Shown: one piece after another, positions 1-10,760 of the stretch
Layout: each line of letters opens with the position of its first letter
Numbering within the stretch: the stretch's first letter is position 1
Assembly (NCBI RefSeq): GCF_022751215.1
Contig: NZ_JAICDG010000001.1
Span: 248,001-312,000, forward strand
Source of the DNA: Actinomadura terrae
GTDB taxonomy: Bacteria; Actinomycetota; Actinomycetes; Streptosporangiales; Streptosporangiaceae
DNA: 64,000 nt
Direction of reading: 5' to 3'
Notes under the pieces: model-generated
The model's input: only the letters and a program-made list of their open reading frames with translations
The model's database searches: none
Told to the model about the DNA's origin: nothing
Program-made: the position numbers and the translations under genes

Positions 1-302
1 CCGCCGTCGCGGTTGAGACTGGAGACCTTCGCCTCCACCGTCGGCGCCCATCCCGTGCTGGTGCGGCGTCTGGTGCGTCTGGGATTGCTGGACGCCGGTG
101 CCGATGCCTCGGGTGAGCTGTGGTTCGACCCCGGACAACTCAGCGCGTTCGGCCGCCTCCAGCGACTGCGGGCGGAATTGTCCCTCAACTACGCGGCGCT
201 CGGACTGGTCGTGGAGCTGCTCGACCGCATCGCGGATCTGGAGCGGGCTCCGCGCCGGGGACCGCCGCGCACCACCTCTCCGCACACCGCTGGAGGACAA
301 CA

Positions 303-321
<19 letters not shown>
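1..321 (+). CDS. CbpM-like chaperone modulator (MerR-like), 5' end missing
   Basis: The reading frame is open to the left edge, so the start is probably outside the window. The visible part has a MerR/CbpM-like winged helix: an arginine-rich recognition stretch ([12 protein letters not shown]), a WFDP turn, then [16 protein letters not shown] and a final helix [12 protein letters not shown]. In this family the protein binds the J-domain co-chaperone CbpA/DnaJ and tunes it. The stop overlaps the clpB start by 19 bases, which implies translational coupling. The expected upstream neighbour is a DnaJ-type gene, but it is not visible. An ordinary MerR/HspR-type repressor is the alternative; the extension after residue 80 is low-complexity and unlike HspR. 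Confidence 0.7.
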
Positions 322-2921
<2,600 letters not shown>

Positions 2922-2926
2922 CGGCC

Positions 2927-3394
2927 GTGGCCACCCGGTCCGCCGCCGCCGTCGTCACGTGCGCCGCCTGCGGGGCCCGCAACCGCGTGCCCGCCATGGC
3001 CGACGGAACGCCCAGATGCGGGCGCTGCCACCGGCCCCTGGCCTGGATCGCCGAGGCCGACGACACCATCTTCACCGAGGTCGTCGAAGGTGCCCCCCTG
3101 CCCGTGGTGGCCGACTTCTGGGCCCCGTGGTGTGCTCCGTGCCTGCGCATCAGCCCTGCCCTCGAACGCATCGCCGCGGATCTGGCGGGCAGAATGAAAC
3201 TCGTCAAGATCAACGTTGATGACGCGGCGGGACTGTCCGGAAAGCTCGATGTCCGGCACGTTCCCACCCTGATGGTCTTCCACTGCGGCGAAGCGGTGGC
3301 CCGGTTGCCCGCCGGGGCACCGGCCGACCAGATCCGCGCCTGGGTGACGGAGAAGGTCACCGAAACCGAACGGCGGGGCAGCCCCCGATCATGA
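2927..3394 (+). CDS. Thioredoxin with N-terminal zinc ribbon (Trx2/TrxC type)
   Basis: Disulfide reductase of about 155 residues. The N-terminus carries two CxxC pairs (CAAC and CGRC), the zinc-ribbon signature of TrxC-type thioredoxins. The thioredoxin fold follows, with FWAPWCAPC as active site (CAPC instead of the usual CGPC), the cis-proline motif VPTLMVF and a final helix. The chosen GTG lies just past the clpB stop; an in-frame GTG at 2912 overlapping the clpB end is the alternative, and neither has an excellent Shine-Dalgarno. Zinc-ribbon thioredoxins are usually tied to oxidative and heat stress, which fits its place behind clpB. Its stop overlaps the end of the opposite-strand membrane gene by 6 bases. 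Confidence 0.9.
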   Translation: MATRSAAAVVTCAACGARNRVPAMADGTPRCGRCHRPLAWIAEADDTIFTEVVEGAPLPVVADFWAPWCAPCLRISPALERIAADLAGRMKLVKINVDDAAGLSGKLDVRHVPTLMVFHCGEAVARLPAGAPADQIRAWVTEKVTETERRGSPRS

Positions 3395-4453
3395 AGTGCG
3401 GTGCTTCCTCTGCTGTTCCAGGCGGCTGCGTTGACGGACCCCGTACGCGGTGTCGCGCACGGCCGACTCGTCCTCCAACCCCGACCCGAGCGCACCACCG
3501 GCCATGCCCATGGACGTGGTGAGCCAGGCGATCGACAGATAGAAGCCCCATTCGGCCCCGTGGTCGAGGCTGGACGCAAGCGCCTCGCCGGTCAGCAACA
3601 CCGGCACCAGCACGATCGTCAGCGCGAAGACGGCCCCGTAAAGGCACAGCACGCCGATCAGCAACGTGGCCAGGGTGACGGCGTTGTACAGCCTGGCACG
3701 CTGGCGACTGATGACGTCGTCCGGGCGTTCCCACAGTTCGTGGTCGATGATGAGCCACGCCAGCAGGGCCGCGACCGCCAGTACCGCCAGCACCGCCTGC
3801 CGGATCGGGCCGAGCGTATCGGTGATCTTCCAGACGGTGACGTTGACGACCGCGAACGCCGCGGTCGCCAGCACCCCGGCCAGCGCCTTCGACAAGCCGG
3901 TGAACAGCCGCCAGGGGCGGTTCGCCCGGATCATGCCGGACAGCAGCCGGAGCCGGCCCAGCAGCCCCGGTGTCACGAACCGCTGCTCAGACCGCTCTTC
4001 GGGATCGGCCCGGTGGACGGTGTACTCCCGCGCGAACCTCGGCGGCGTCCCGTCATGGACCAGTGCGACCAGATCCACCACACCGCGGCGGGCCCGGCTC
4101 GGCCGATGGGACCAGCCGAGAGCGGGCAGCGACAACAGGGCGACCTTCTCGGGCCTGCTCACCTCCGCCAGAATCGGCTGGGTCCTGTAACGACGCGGCA
4201 GATCGGTCACGAACACGGCGACGTCGTAGGCTCCACCCGGGAACTGGTCGGCCAGGACGTCCGCCAAGTGCTCCGCCTCCACCTGCTCGTCGGCCGACAA
4301 GGTGCCGGGACCGGCGTCAGCCTCCCATTCCACCTGCACCGCCGAACGCTTCCGCATGTCGTCGGGCAGTGTCTCGGCGATCTGACGGACGATTTCCAAC
4401 GGCAGCCCGGGATCAGCGCGAAGCACCACGCGCACCACATTCTGGTCGGCCAA
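3389..4453 (-). CDS. Membrane protein with N-terminal soluble domain, unknown function
   Basis: I do not recognise a family. The TTG start at 4453 is preceded by GGAGGAG at good spacing and gives 354 residues; the longer frame upstream lacks a ribosome site. Residues 1 to about 190 look soluble, with motifs such as FVTDLPRRYRTQPILAE and LGWSHRPSRARRG. The rest holds about five hydrophobic segments (for example ALAGVLATAAFAVVNVTVW and AVLAVLAVAALLAWLII), and the C-terminus is basic and cytosolic. It lies about 100 bases downstream of the DUF1345 gene on the same strand, probably in one transcript. The frame is well supported by codon use, but the role is unknown. Confidence 0.75.
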   Translation of the reverse strand: MADQNVVRVVLRADPGLPLEIVRQIAETLPDDMRKRSAVQVEWEADAGPGTLSADEQVEAEHLADVLADQFPGGAYDVAVFVTDLPRRYRTQPILAEVSRPEKVALLSLPALGWSHRPSRARRGVVDLVALVHDGTPPRFAREYTVHRADPEERSEQRFVTPGLLGRLRLLSGMIRANRPWRLFTGLSKALAGVLATAAFAVVNVTVWKITDTLGPIRQAVLAVLAVAALLAWLIIDHELWERPDDVISRQRARLYNAVTLATLLIGVLCLYGAVFALTIVLVPVLLTGEALASSLDHGAEWGFYLSIAWLTTSMGMAGGALGSGLEDESAVRDTAYGVRQRSRLEQQRKHRTS

Positions 4454-4556
4454 CCCGCTGCTCCTCCCGATGCGACAGTCGAGGGCCCTACCCGGAAGAG
4501 GTACCTGAAACCCCGCCGTGGCCACCGTGCTCCGGCCTCCTCCGACCGGGCCCTCG

Positions 4557-5237
4557 TCACCCCTGGCCGATGCCGGTGACCAGACTGATGGCGACCGCCA
4601 GTATCCCGGTGCCGAAGGCATACGCCAGCAGGGCGTGCCCGAAAACGGTTCGGCGGATCCGGGTGTCGGCGGGCTGGCTCTCGGAAACCGCGGACGCCAT
4701 TCCGACGGTGAAGGCCATATAGGCGAAGTCGCTGTAGGAGGGAGGCGCGGTCTGCATGAAATCGATGCCTCCGTCGGCGTCCTCGTAGTAGAGGCGGGCG
4801 TACCGGAACGCGAACACGGTGTTCACGAGCGCCCAGGACAGCACGACGGCAAGGACGACGAGAATGACCGCCGTAACCGAGAGCGCGTCCTGACGCCCCG
4901 CGAAACGAATCTGGGCGTGGGCCTCGATGGCCAGACTGGCCACCGAGGCCAGGAGCACCGCCGCGTCGGTCGAGCGGGCGTCGCCCTCCGCCTCGGCCAG
5001 CAGTTTGGTGTCGTCCGGCCCCTGCGGCCAACTGAGCCACCACACCCATGTCAGGAGCGTGCCGGTGGCCAGGACCCACCCGACCAGCAGGCTCACCTCA
5101 GCGGCCCCGAGCACGGCGGCCGTGGCACCGCCGACGACACCCGCTCCCAGCGACAGAACAAGCCTGCGGACCGACAGGAAGCGCCTCGGAGGTCCGGTCC
5201 CGTTGTTCTCGACGGACGGGTCGAGTGCGTCGCCCAA
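4557..5237 (-). CDS. DUF1345-family membrane protein
   Basis: A 226-residue integral membrane protein with about five hydrophobic segments. DUF1345 hallmarks are visible: the central stretch TVFAFRYARLYY, the PSYSDFAYMAFTVGMASAVS region, and a final membrane helix. The biochemical function of DUF1345 is not established. It is the first gene of a probable two-gene leftward unit with the membrane protein that follows, and lies 54 bases downstream of the flavoprotein gene on the same strand, so all three may be cotranscribed. The start is an ATG at 5237; no better candidate was seen. Confidence 0.85.
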   Translation of the reverse strand: MGDALDPSVENNGTGPPRRFLSVRRLVLSLGAGVVGGATAAVLGAAEVSLLVGWVLATGTLLTWVWWLSWPQGPDDTKLLAEAEGDARSTDAAVLLASVASLAIEAHAQIRFAGRQDALSVTAVILVVLAVVLSWALVNTVFAFRYARLYYEDADGGIDFMQTAPPSYSDFAYMAFTVGMASAVSESQPADTRIRRTVFGHALLAYAFGTGILAVAISLVTGIGQG

Positions 5238-5291
5238 CTCGCCTCCCCAATGGTCAAAGGCTCCGAGGTCTCGGGTGTCGGCCTCGTGACC

Positions 5292-6932
5292 TCAGCCGGT
5301 CCGGGTGAGGTGCCTGTGCACCATCTGAACCGCCATGGCGCCTTCCCCGACGGCCGAGGCGACCCTCTTCACCGACCCGCTCCGAACATCACCGGCCGCG
5401 AACACCCCCCTCCAACTCGTCTCCAGCGGTGTGCCCGGCCCCGTCCGCACGAATCCGCGCTCGTCCAACTCCAGGTGCCTGGCGAGCCATCCGGTATGCG
5501 GCACCGCACCGATGAACACGAACAACGCCCGCGCGGGAACCGTCTCACGTTCTCCGGTGCGGTTGTCCTCGGTGACCACCGCGCGCAGCGTTCCGTCTCC
5601 GTGTGCCTCCCGGACAATGGTGTGCCGCCGTACTTCGATCGTCTCGGCGCGTTCTACCTGCTCCACCAGGTACAGCGACATTTTGGCGCTCAACTCGCCA
5701 CCACGGAGCAGCAACGTGACCCTCGACCCGTGTCGGGCGAGGAACAGCGCGGCCTGTCCGGCCGAATTGCCGCCCCCCACCACCACGACCGGTCCGGGAC
5801 GGCATGCCTGTGCCTCGATCACGGTGGCGGCGTAGAAGACGCTCGTTCCCTCGAACCGTTGCAGGCACGGTACGTCCAGCCGCCGATAGCGCGCACCGGT
5901 GGCGATGATGAGGCAGCGGGCGCGCACCGGCTCCCCTTCCGCCAGCCCCACCGCCAATAGCCCGTCTCGCCGCTCCAGACTTATCGCCTCTGCGGGGACT
6001 CTGACACGTGCTCCGAACCGATCGGCCTGAAGGGTCGCGCGGTCGGTCAGATCGGCGCCCGCGATCCCGGCGGGGAAGCCGAGATAGTTCTCGATCCGCG
6101 GCGATGTGCCCGCCTGCCCGCCCGTGGCCACCGCGTCCACCACCACGGTCGTCAACCCGTCCGAGGCGCCGTAGACCGCGGCCGCGAGACCGGCCGGCCC
6201 CGCCCCCACCACCAGTAGATCGGTGTCCGGCGGCGAGGCCGGCGTGGTCAGCCCGATGACCTGGGCCAGTTCGGCGTTGCTGGGATTACGCAACACCCGC
6301 TTCGATCCCCACACCACCACCGGTGCGTCCTGCGGAGCGATCCCAAAATGGCGCAGCAGCGTTTCGGCGGACGGGTCGTCCTCCAGATCGATCCATCGGT
6401 GCGGCAACCGGTTGCGAGCCGCGAACTCCAGCAGCCGCCGGCTGTCAGCGGAGAATCGGGATCCCACAATGCGCAACCCGGTGCCGCTGCCGAGCAGCAT
6501 GGACCGCCGGATCACATACGCGCGCAAGATGAGATCGCCAAGAGGCGGGTCGCAGGCGATCAGCTCGCGCAGCCCGTCGACCGGCACCGCGAGCAACTCT
6601 CCCGCCTCATCGACCACGGCGTTCACGAACGACCGCTGCCCGGTCAGCAACCCCAGCTCGCCGAGAAAACGCCGCGGGCCATGAACCGTGACCATGCCCG
6701 GCCCCCCGCCGTCCCGATCGCCAGGTTGCTCACCGGCCTCGTCAGCGGGCCGGTCGACGACGGCGATCTTGCCGGTCAAGATCACCAAGAAGCCCGGCCA
6801 GGACTCTCCCGTCCGGCACAGCACATCGCCGGCGCGGGTGCGCTGATGGACACCGCCGTACTCCGAAAGCCGGTCGATCTGTGCGTCGTTGAGCCTGGGG
6901 AACGCCCCGTTCACATCCGGTGTCTCCTCCAC
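5292..6932 (-). CDS. Cyclic-nucleotide-binding-domain / thioredoxin-reductase-like flavoprotein
   Basis: Multidomain FAD oxidoreductase of 546 residues. Residues about 10-140 form a cyclic-nucleotide-binding (CRP-like) barrel with FLGELGLLTGQRS. Residues about 150-230 look like a glutaredoxin/thioredoxin-fold remnant (RLPHRWIDLEDD, APVVVWGSKRVLRNPS). The remainder is a thioredoxin-reductase-like FAD/NADPH module with VVGAGPAGLAAAVYGAS, GGQAGTSPRIENYLGFP, a second nucleotide motif VVVVGGGNSAGQAA and FAAGDVRSG near the end. The redox CxxC of true thioredoxin reductases is absent: the equivalent place reads SVFYAATVIEAQAC. The GTG at 6932 has GGAGGAG six bases upstream; an ATG at 6953 and a GTG at 6914 are alternatives. 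It may sense a ligand or membrane state and shuttle electrons; the substrate is unknown. Confidence 0.88.
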   Translation of the reverse strand: MEETPDVNGAFPRLNDAQIDRLSEYGGVHQRTRAGDVLCRTGESWPGFLVILTGKIAVVDRPADEAGEQPGDRDGGGPGMVTVHGPRRFLGELGLLTGQRSFVNAVVDEAGELLAVPVDGLRELIACDPPLGDLILRAYVIRRSMLLGSGTGLRIVGSRFSADSRRLLEFAARNRLPHRWIDLEDDPSAETLLRHFGIAPQDAPVVVWGSKRVLRNPSNAELAQVIGLTTPASPPDTDLLVVGAGPAGLAAAVYGASDGLTTVVVDAVATGGQAGTSPRIENYLGFPAGIAGADLTDRATLQADRFGARVRVPAEAISLERRDGLLAVGLAEGEPVRARCLIIATGARYRRLDVPCLQRFEGTSVFYAATVIEAQACRPGPVVVVGGGNSAGQAALFLARHGSRVTLLLRGGELSAKMSLYLVEQVERAETIEVRRHTIVREAHGDGTLRAVVTEDNRTGERETVPARALFVFIGAVPHTGWLARHLELDERGFVRTGPGTPLETSWRGVFAAGDVRSGSVKRVASAVGEGAMAVQMVHRHLTRTG

Positions 6933-7639
6933 AGCGCCCTCCTCCGCAGGCATCCGACTCAGTCGACCGGACGACCCGGCGACCCCTTGTCCCCTGCCCA
7001 CCCTCGGGCAACTTGCCCCTCGGCACAGCCGAAGACCTTCAACCGGTACCGGCCCGTCCGAACGGCGACCCACCCCGCCCGGCAGTCGGCGGAAGATCTG
7101 ATTCGGCCCGGCCCCGGTGACGGCACCGGCGAGCGAGGCCCATCCCCGCCACCCTTCGGGGCCGCCCAAGCCGTCTCGAGCGCGGACATGAACGAGGGGC
7201 CGGCCGTACGGTACGGCGCGCCTCCTTCTGCCGTTCCACGCTCCTCGTCCAGGCTCCGGTCACCGTGGCACGCCCACATCCCTCAATCGAGCAGGTCCTG
7301 ACAACCTCGTGAGGACGGTCCAGTGCGGCAGCGACTCGAACGAGCCGGCGAGACCGGCCTGGACGCGGACGGATCAAGGTGGGGACCGTACTGGAAGAAA
7401 GATGACCGCCCTGCCGGAGACCCTGGCGGACCGTAGGAAGCTTTGGTGTTCACAACACCTCTGCCAGGCTCGGCGCGGAGGAACCTGCGGCCGATCCGCG
7501 CAGGGAAGCGCTGAGGGCCACCGGCCCAAGCCGCCGGTCGACCATCGGGGCGACGACCAGGCCGAACCAGGCGATCACTTGGAACCCAGACCAAGCTACG
7601 GGAACTGCGCAGTGCGGCGCCCCGAGCGCCCCTGTCCCG
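6933..7639. other. Intergenic stretch with no supported gene
   Basis: About 700 bases between the flavoprotein and the recombinase remnant. Several open frames exist on both strands, but none has a credible ribosome site plus recognisable protein. It may contain the leftward promoter for the flavoprotein operon and decayed coding sequence merging into the recombinase fragment to the right. Confidence 0.5.
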
Positions 7640-7911
7640 CACTGCTGGACGCACTCCCCGTCGGAGCGATCGACCTTGGGCGCGTTCCTGAACCGGTGCT
7701 GCGGCGGCTGCTGGATGTGTTCCGACTACGCATGCGGTACGACCGGAAGGCCGATCTCGTGGAGTGCGAAGTCACCCTCACATCCGAGATCGCGGGCACC
7801 CAGCACGACGCGGCACGTGCGGCAATCGACACCGGCGCGACGAAACGCGCGCCGGTCTACGGCGTACCCCTACTTGGTTCGAACCGGCGCGCAGTCAGAC
7901 CTGTGACGTAG
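7640..7911 (+). pseudogene. C-terminal remnant of a large serine recombinase
   Basis: The last 89 residues of an open frame match the tail of actinobacterial phage-type serine recombinases: LLDALPVGAIDLGRVPEPVL, then RRLLDVFRLRMRYDRKADLV and a short beta strand ECEVTLTSE. The catalytic N-terminal half and the recombinase domain are missing, and the sequence upstream in this frame is not protein-like. It ends about 100 bases before the IS630 element, so the region has taken several insertions. Identification rests on my recall of the family's C-terminal pattern. Confidence 0.5.
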
Positions 7912-8016
7912 TGTTGCAATCTGTTTGCATCCAGGCACGACGGTCCTCGATAACATCGGGCCCACATGCGGGTTGCTTCGTATGCGGGCCCGGACTGTCC
8001 CGACGGGTGCGGTGCG

Positions 8017-8031
8017 ACCGGCTAATCAGGG
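8017..8031 (+). repeat. Left terminal inverted repeat of the IS630 element
   Basis: Pairs imperfectly with 9185-9200. It lies immediately outside the transposase stop codon. Confidence 0.6.
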
Positions 8032-9122
8032 CTATTTGTTGATGGCGGGTGTGGTGGTCAGGGTAAGGCCTGTGGGTTGCAGGCAGCCGTTGAGCGCTTC
8101 GGGGTGGTGCTGGATTACCTTGAGGCGATGCTTGATCACCTGAGTGAGGTGGTCGAGGTCGGTGGCCAGGAAGTTGGCCATGGAGCGCTTGAGCAGGGAC
8201 CACACATTCTCGGCGGGGTTGAGTTCGGAAGCATGGGGCGGCAGGTAGAACACCCTCAGCCAGTCGGCATGGGCGTCGATGAAGGCGCGCATGGCCGTGG
8301 CGTGGTGGATGCCGAGGTTGTCCCAGGCCAGGACGATCTTTCCGGCGGGCAGTTGCTGGTGCGCGGCCTGCAGCATGCTCTTGTACTCGTTCAGGGTGAA
8401 GGCGGCGCGTTCGCCGGTGCGGCGGTGGTAGTGGTGCAGCCGGTAGATCAGCCGGGACCGCTCACCGGGCCGGTAGCACCCCATCCCGGCCACCGACACC
8501 CGGCTGCCGTGTCGCCTGCCGTGCACCCTGACCTGCGGCCGTTGTCCCCGGCGGCTAGGTGCGTCCGGGGGCGACCTGAGCCCTTGACCGGTCTCGTCCT
8601 CGAAACAGATCCAGGCGCCCAGGTCGCCCGCGGCGCCTCCACCTGCGGCCACACCTCCTGCTTCCAGGCGATGACAGCCTGATCGTCGCGTTGGACGGCG
8701 CGGCGGCCGGGGACCTGCACCGACCAGCCGTTGCGGCGCAGCAGCAGCGACACCCCGGGCCGGGTGTAGTCGACACCGAACAACTCCTTGATCAGCGCCG
8801 CCACCCGCGCGAGCGTCCACCGCTGATCATCGCTGTAACCATGGGCGGCCGGGCCGCGGTTCAGTTCGGCCTCCAGCCGGGCGGGCTGCTCATCATCCAG
8901 CCGCGGCCGTCCGTGCGGGCCCTTGGACCGCAGCGCATCGGCCCCGCCCCGGCGCCAGGCCTGCCGCCACTTCTCCACCTGCCGTAACCCGACCCGCAAC
9001 TCCGCGGCGATCTGCGCGTTCGGACGGCCCTCGGCGAAGCACTGCGCGGCCTGCATCCGCACCCGTTCACGTTTGTCGCGGCCGGCAGCGGTCGACCCAC
9101 CACCCTGGGGGTATCTGGCCAT
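8032..9122 (-). pseudogene. IS630-type transposase in two frames (frameshifted)
   Basis: The first frame (ATG at 9122 to about 8640) carries the helix-turn-helix part: FAEGRPNAQIAAELRVGLRQ, WRQAWRRGG and the RRNGWSVQ motif before the catalytic domain. The second frame (about 8640 to 8032) carries the DDE core: ICFEDETGQG (first Asp), KIVLAWDNLGIHHA (second Asp), and LPPHASELNPAENVWSLLKR (the final Glu). The join near 8625-8645 needs a -1 shift in a G/C-rich run. IS630 relatives can use programmed frameshifting, but there is no A-rich slippery heptamer here, so a simple indel is likelier. Confidence 0.8.
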
Positions 9123-9184
9123 GCCACCGGCCTCCGCCCCTGCACCCAACCAGTCCACTCACTCGACCGCCATAACCCATCAAC

Positions 9185-9200
9185 CCTGGTTAGACGGTTG
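9185..9200 (-). repeat. Right terminal inverted repeat of the IS630 element
   Basis: Reads inward as AACCGTCTAACCAGGG on the minus strand and matches the left end with about two mismatches. It coincides with the truncation point of the kinase-like pseudogene. Confidence 0.6.
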
Positions 9201-9565
9201 TCGGTGGTGAGGTGGGCGGCCTGGGATGGGTCTTCGGTGGTGAGACCGGCAGTGTACTTGTCCCGGTGGGCCAGCCTCCAGCCGTCGCGGGCTGCCTCGC
9301 GCACCTCGATGTACTCGTGCATGGTGTCCAGGTCGCTGTGCACCCAGATCGCGGTGACGTCCACGCCCTTGGCCTGGCACCGGTGGGTGAGGCGCGGGAG
9401 CCATGACGGGTTGTCCAGATCGTTGATGAATGGGGCCGCGAGGATGATCGATACCCCGCACTTGGCGATGCCGTAGGCGGTGCTCATCAGGCACCAGTAC
9501 TCATGCGGGCGGACCTCGGTGCGGTAGAGGTCGGTGTGGCGGTCGTGGGGTCGCCGTTAAGGGAG
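9190..9565 (-). pseudogene. Truncated P-loop kinase (AAA/zeta-toxin-like)
   Basis: The frame starting upstream of 9487 reads DLYRTEVRPHEYWCLMSTAY, then GVSIILAAPFINDLDNPSWL, then GVDVTAIWVHSDLDTM. This is the back half of a small actinobacterial nucleoside/aminoglycoside-kinase-like P-loop protein. A VSLNGDP fragment that could be the start of its Walker A region lies just upstream in another frame, and a TAA interrupts the frame near 9565. The 3' end (DNRLTR) stops exactly at the IS630 end. So it is broken at both ends: frameshift and loss of the P-loop on one side, IS insertion on the other. Confidence 0.6.
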
Positions 9566-9879
9566 ACGAGTAGGCGTTCGGACAGGCGACAGGTGTGCGT
9601 ACGTGAGGCGGGTCTCGCGACCGCCCGGCTTGCGGGCCGAGTTCTTCCCAGGAGCCCTGACTGTGAGGGATTGGTCTCGACAGCCGCATCCCGTTCGTCC
9701 GCGTTAGGGGCCACAGTGTCGTAGGGGAGTGTCAAACGCAGACCTGTACGGGGCGTGACTCGCCGATGCCTCCGGAGTGATGGAGTCGTGGTCAAGCCAC
9801 GGTCATAATTACGGAGCGTAAACGATGTCATGGGGCGGCAGGGTTATATGGCTGGCGCCCCTCAACAGGAAGGACGGAA
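9566..9879. other. Stretch without a supported gene
   Basis: Open frames here lack ribosome sites and protein-like composition. The part nearest 9565 probably contains decayed sequence from the kinase-like pseudogene. Nothing else was recognised. Confidence 0.4.
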
Positions 9880-9969
9880 ATGTCCGTGATCAACTCTGGC
9901 CCTCCCGTAAAGGGGCTGCACTGCAAGGAGTGCACTCATGACTCGCGACCACACCCAGTCCGACCATGA
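9880..9969 (+). CDS. Possible 29-residue cysteine-pair peptide
   Basis: A short frame with a good ribosome site (AGGAAGGA about six bases before the ATG). It encodes a 29-residue peptide with one CxxC pair (LHCKECTHD) and a basic C-terminus. Its 3' part overlaps the next small frame, and its codons span a hairpin that covers the next gene's ribosome site, so it could act as a leader peptide. It is not a family I recognise, and the region is decayed mobile DNA, so this may be chance. Confidence 0.25.
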   Translation: MSVINSGPPVKGLHCKECTHDSRPHPVRP

Positions 9970-10171
9970 GGCGGAACCGCACACTCACGATTGTGAAGGC
10001 GCCGTCCGCTTCCTGAAGCGAGCAATCAGTCAACCGCGGGGCCTTGGCGGACCGACGATCGTACGCGGTGTTGGATGCCAACCAGACAACCGCCCCCTGT
10101 CTCGACCAGCCCCTGCTCCAGCTCGAACGCTTCCTCGCTCGCCAGCATGCAGACGGAGGCCTCGTTCATGA
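9938..10171 (+). CDS. Small hypothetical protein
   Basis: A 77-residue frame starting at an ATG with AAGGAG seven bases upstream, a strong ribosome site. The first 35 residues are acidic and histidine-rich (HDCEGAVRFLKRAIS) and look protein-like. The rest is Pro/Arg/Ser-rich, as in an out-of-frame tail, so the original gene may be frameshifted near 10050. An inverted repeat TGCACT-N6-AGTGCA (9917-9934) holds the ribosome site in its loop. No family recognised; low confidence. Confidence 0.3.
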   Translation: MTRDHTQSDHEAEPHTHDCEGAVRFLKRAISQPRGLGGPTIVRGVGCQPDNRPLSRPAPAPARTLPRSPACRRRPRS

Positions 10172-10457
10172 CCACCGTGCGGGTCTCGATGAGGAGCTTG
10201 AGGCTTTCAGCCGCACCGTTTCTTCATACCTGTCACCTGGGCGCGGGCTGCGGTGAAGTCGGTGACCGGGCCGCGAGCGCGGTCAACCACTTTCACGGCA
10301 GAGGGGCGCTGCTCGCAGCCAGTGCATCGCCGCCCCGAGGCGTCATGGAACCGGCCTCGTCGGTCACGATCCAAGGAGGCGGAACGCGGGTGATGCCGTC
10401 CGCGGGCCGAGAGTTGCGGGCGAGCTGGTTCGGTAGCTCTGGGAAGGGAGCTGAGCT

Positions 10458-10664
10458 GTGAAGCAGATGACTCAGGAGGAGCTTCTTGCTCTCCCGACCA
10501 CGGTCGGCATCGAGACCGCCGCCCGTGCCATCGGGCTTGGACGGACGCGCGCCTACGAGCTCGCCCGTCGAGGCCAGTTCCCCTGCAAAGTGATCCGTGT
10601 CGGTGTGAGCTATCGCGTCGTGACGGTTGACCTTCGTCGGCTCCTCGGTATCGAGTCGAGCTAA
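10458..10664 (+). CDS. xis: Excisionase-like helix-turn-helix protein
   Basis: A 68-residue protein with the HTH_17/excisionase pattern: a short leader, GIETAARAIGLGRTRAYELA as helix-turn-helix, RRGQFPCKVIRVGVSYRV as wing, ending LRRLLGI. Such proteins bind near the attachment site and steer an integrase toward excision. The GTG start has GAAGGGAG seven bases upstream. It converges on the integrase gene rather than preceding it on the same strand, the more common layout in actinomycete integrative elements, and the two are separated by a strong hairpin terminator. Confidence 0.85.
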   Translation: MKQMTQEELLALPTTVGIETAARAIGLGRTRAYELARRGQFPCKVIRVGVSYRVVTVDLRRLLGIESS

Positions 10665-10685
10665 CGAGCCGCCATTACCTCTGCA

Positions 10686-10722
10686 CGAAGGTCCGGTTCT
10701 CCATCAGAGAACCGGACCTTCG
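10686..10722. terminator. Perfect 16-bp hairpin between xis and int
   Basis: The arms at 10686-10701 and 10707-10722 are perfectly complementary (CGAAGGTCCGGTTCTC and its complement) with a 5-base loop, lying between two convergent genes. It should stop transcription from both sides. Confidence 0.85.
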
Positions 10723-10760
10723 GTGTCGAGGGTGCGGCAGTCACGAAGGGGGCGGCTTCC

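Larger units (their letters stand above)
8017..9200 (-). mobile_element. IS630-family insertion sequence, about 1.18 kb
   Basis: The transposase body is bounded by imperfect inverted repeats: ACCGGCTAATCAGGG at 8017-8031 and, on the opposite strand, AACCGTCTAACCAGGG at 9185-9200. About 13 of 15 aligned positions match. The right end falls exactly where the kinase-like pseudogene loses its reading frame, which supports the boundary. IS630 elements insert at TA and duplicate it; I could not define a clean duplicated TA, so the outermost bases are uncertain. The transposase frame is disrupted, so the copy may be dead unless frameshifting rescues it. Confidence 0.75.

Noticed and set aside
7870..7900. 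GGTTCGAACC-like sequence resembling a T arm
   Set aside because: No acceptor or anticodon arms around it; it lies inside the recombinase remnant.
10075..10461. 128-codon plus-strand frame before xis
   Set aside because: Ser/Arg-rich, no ribosome site and no family; likely chance.
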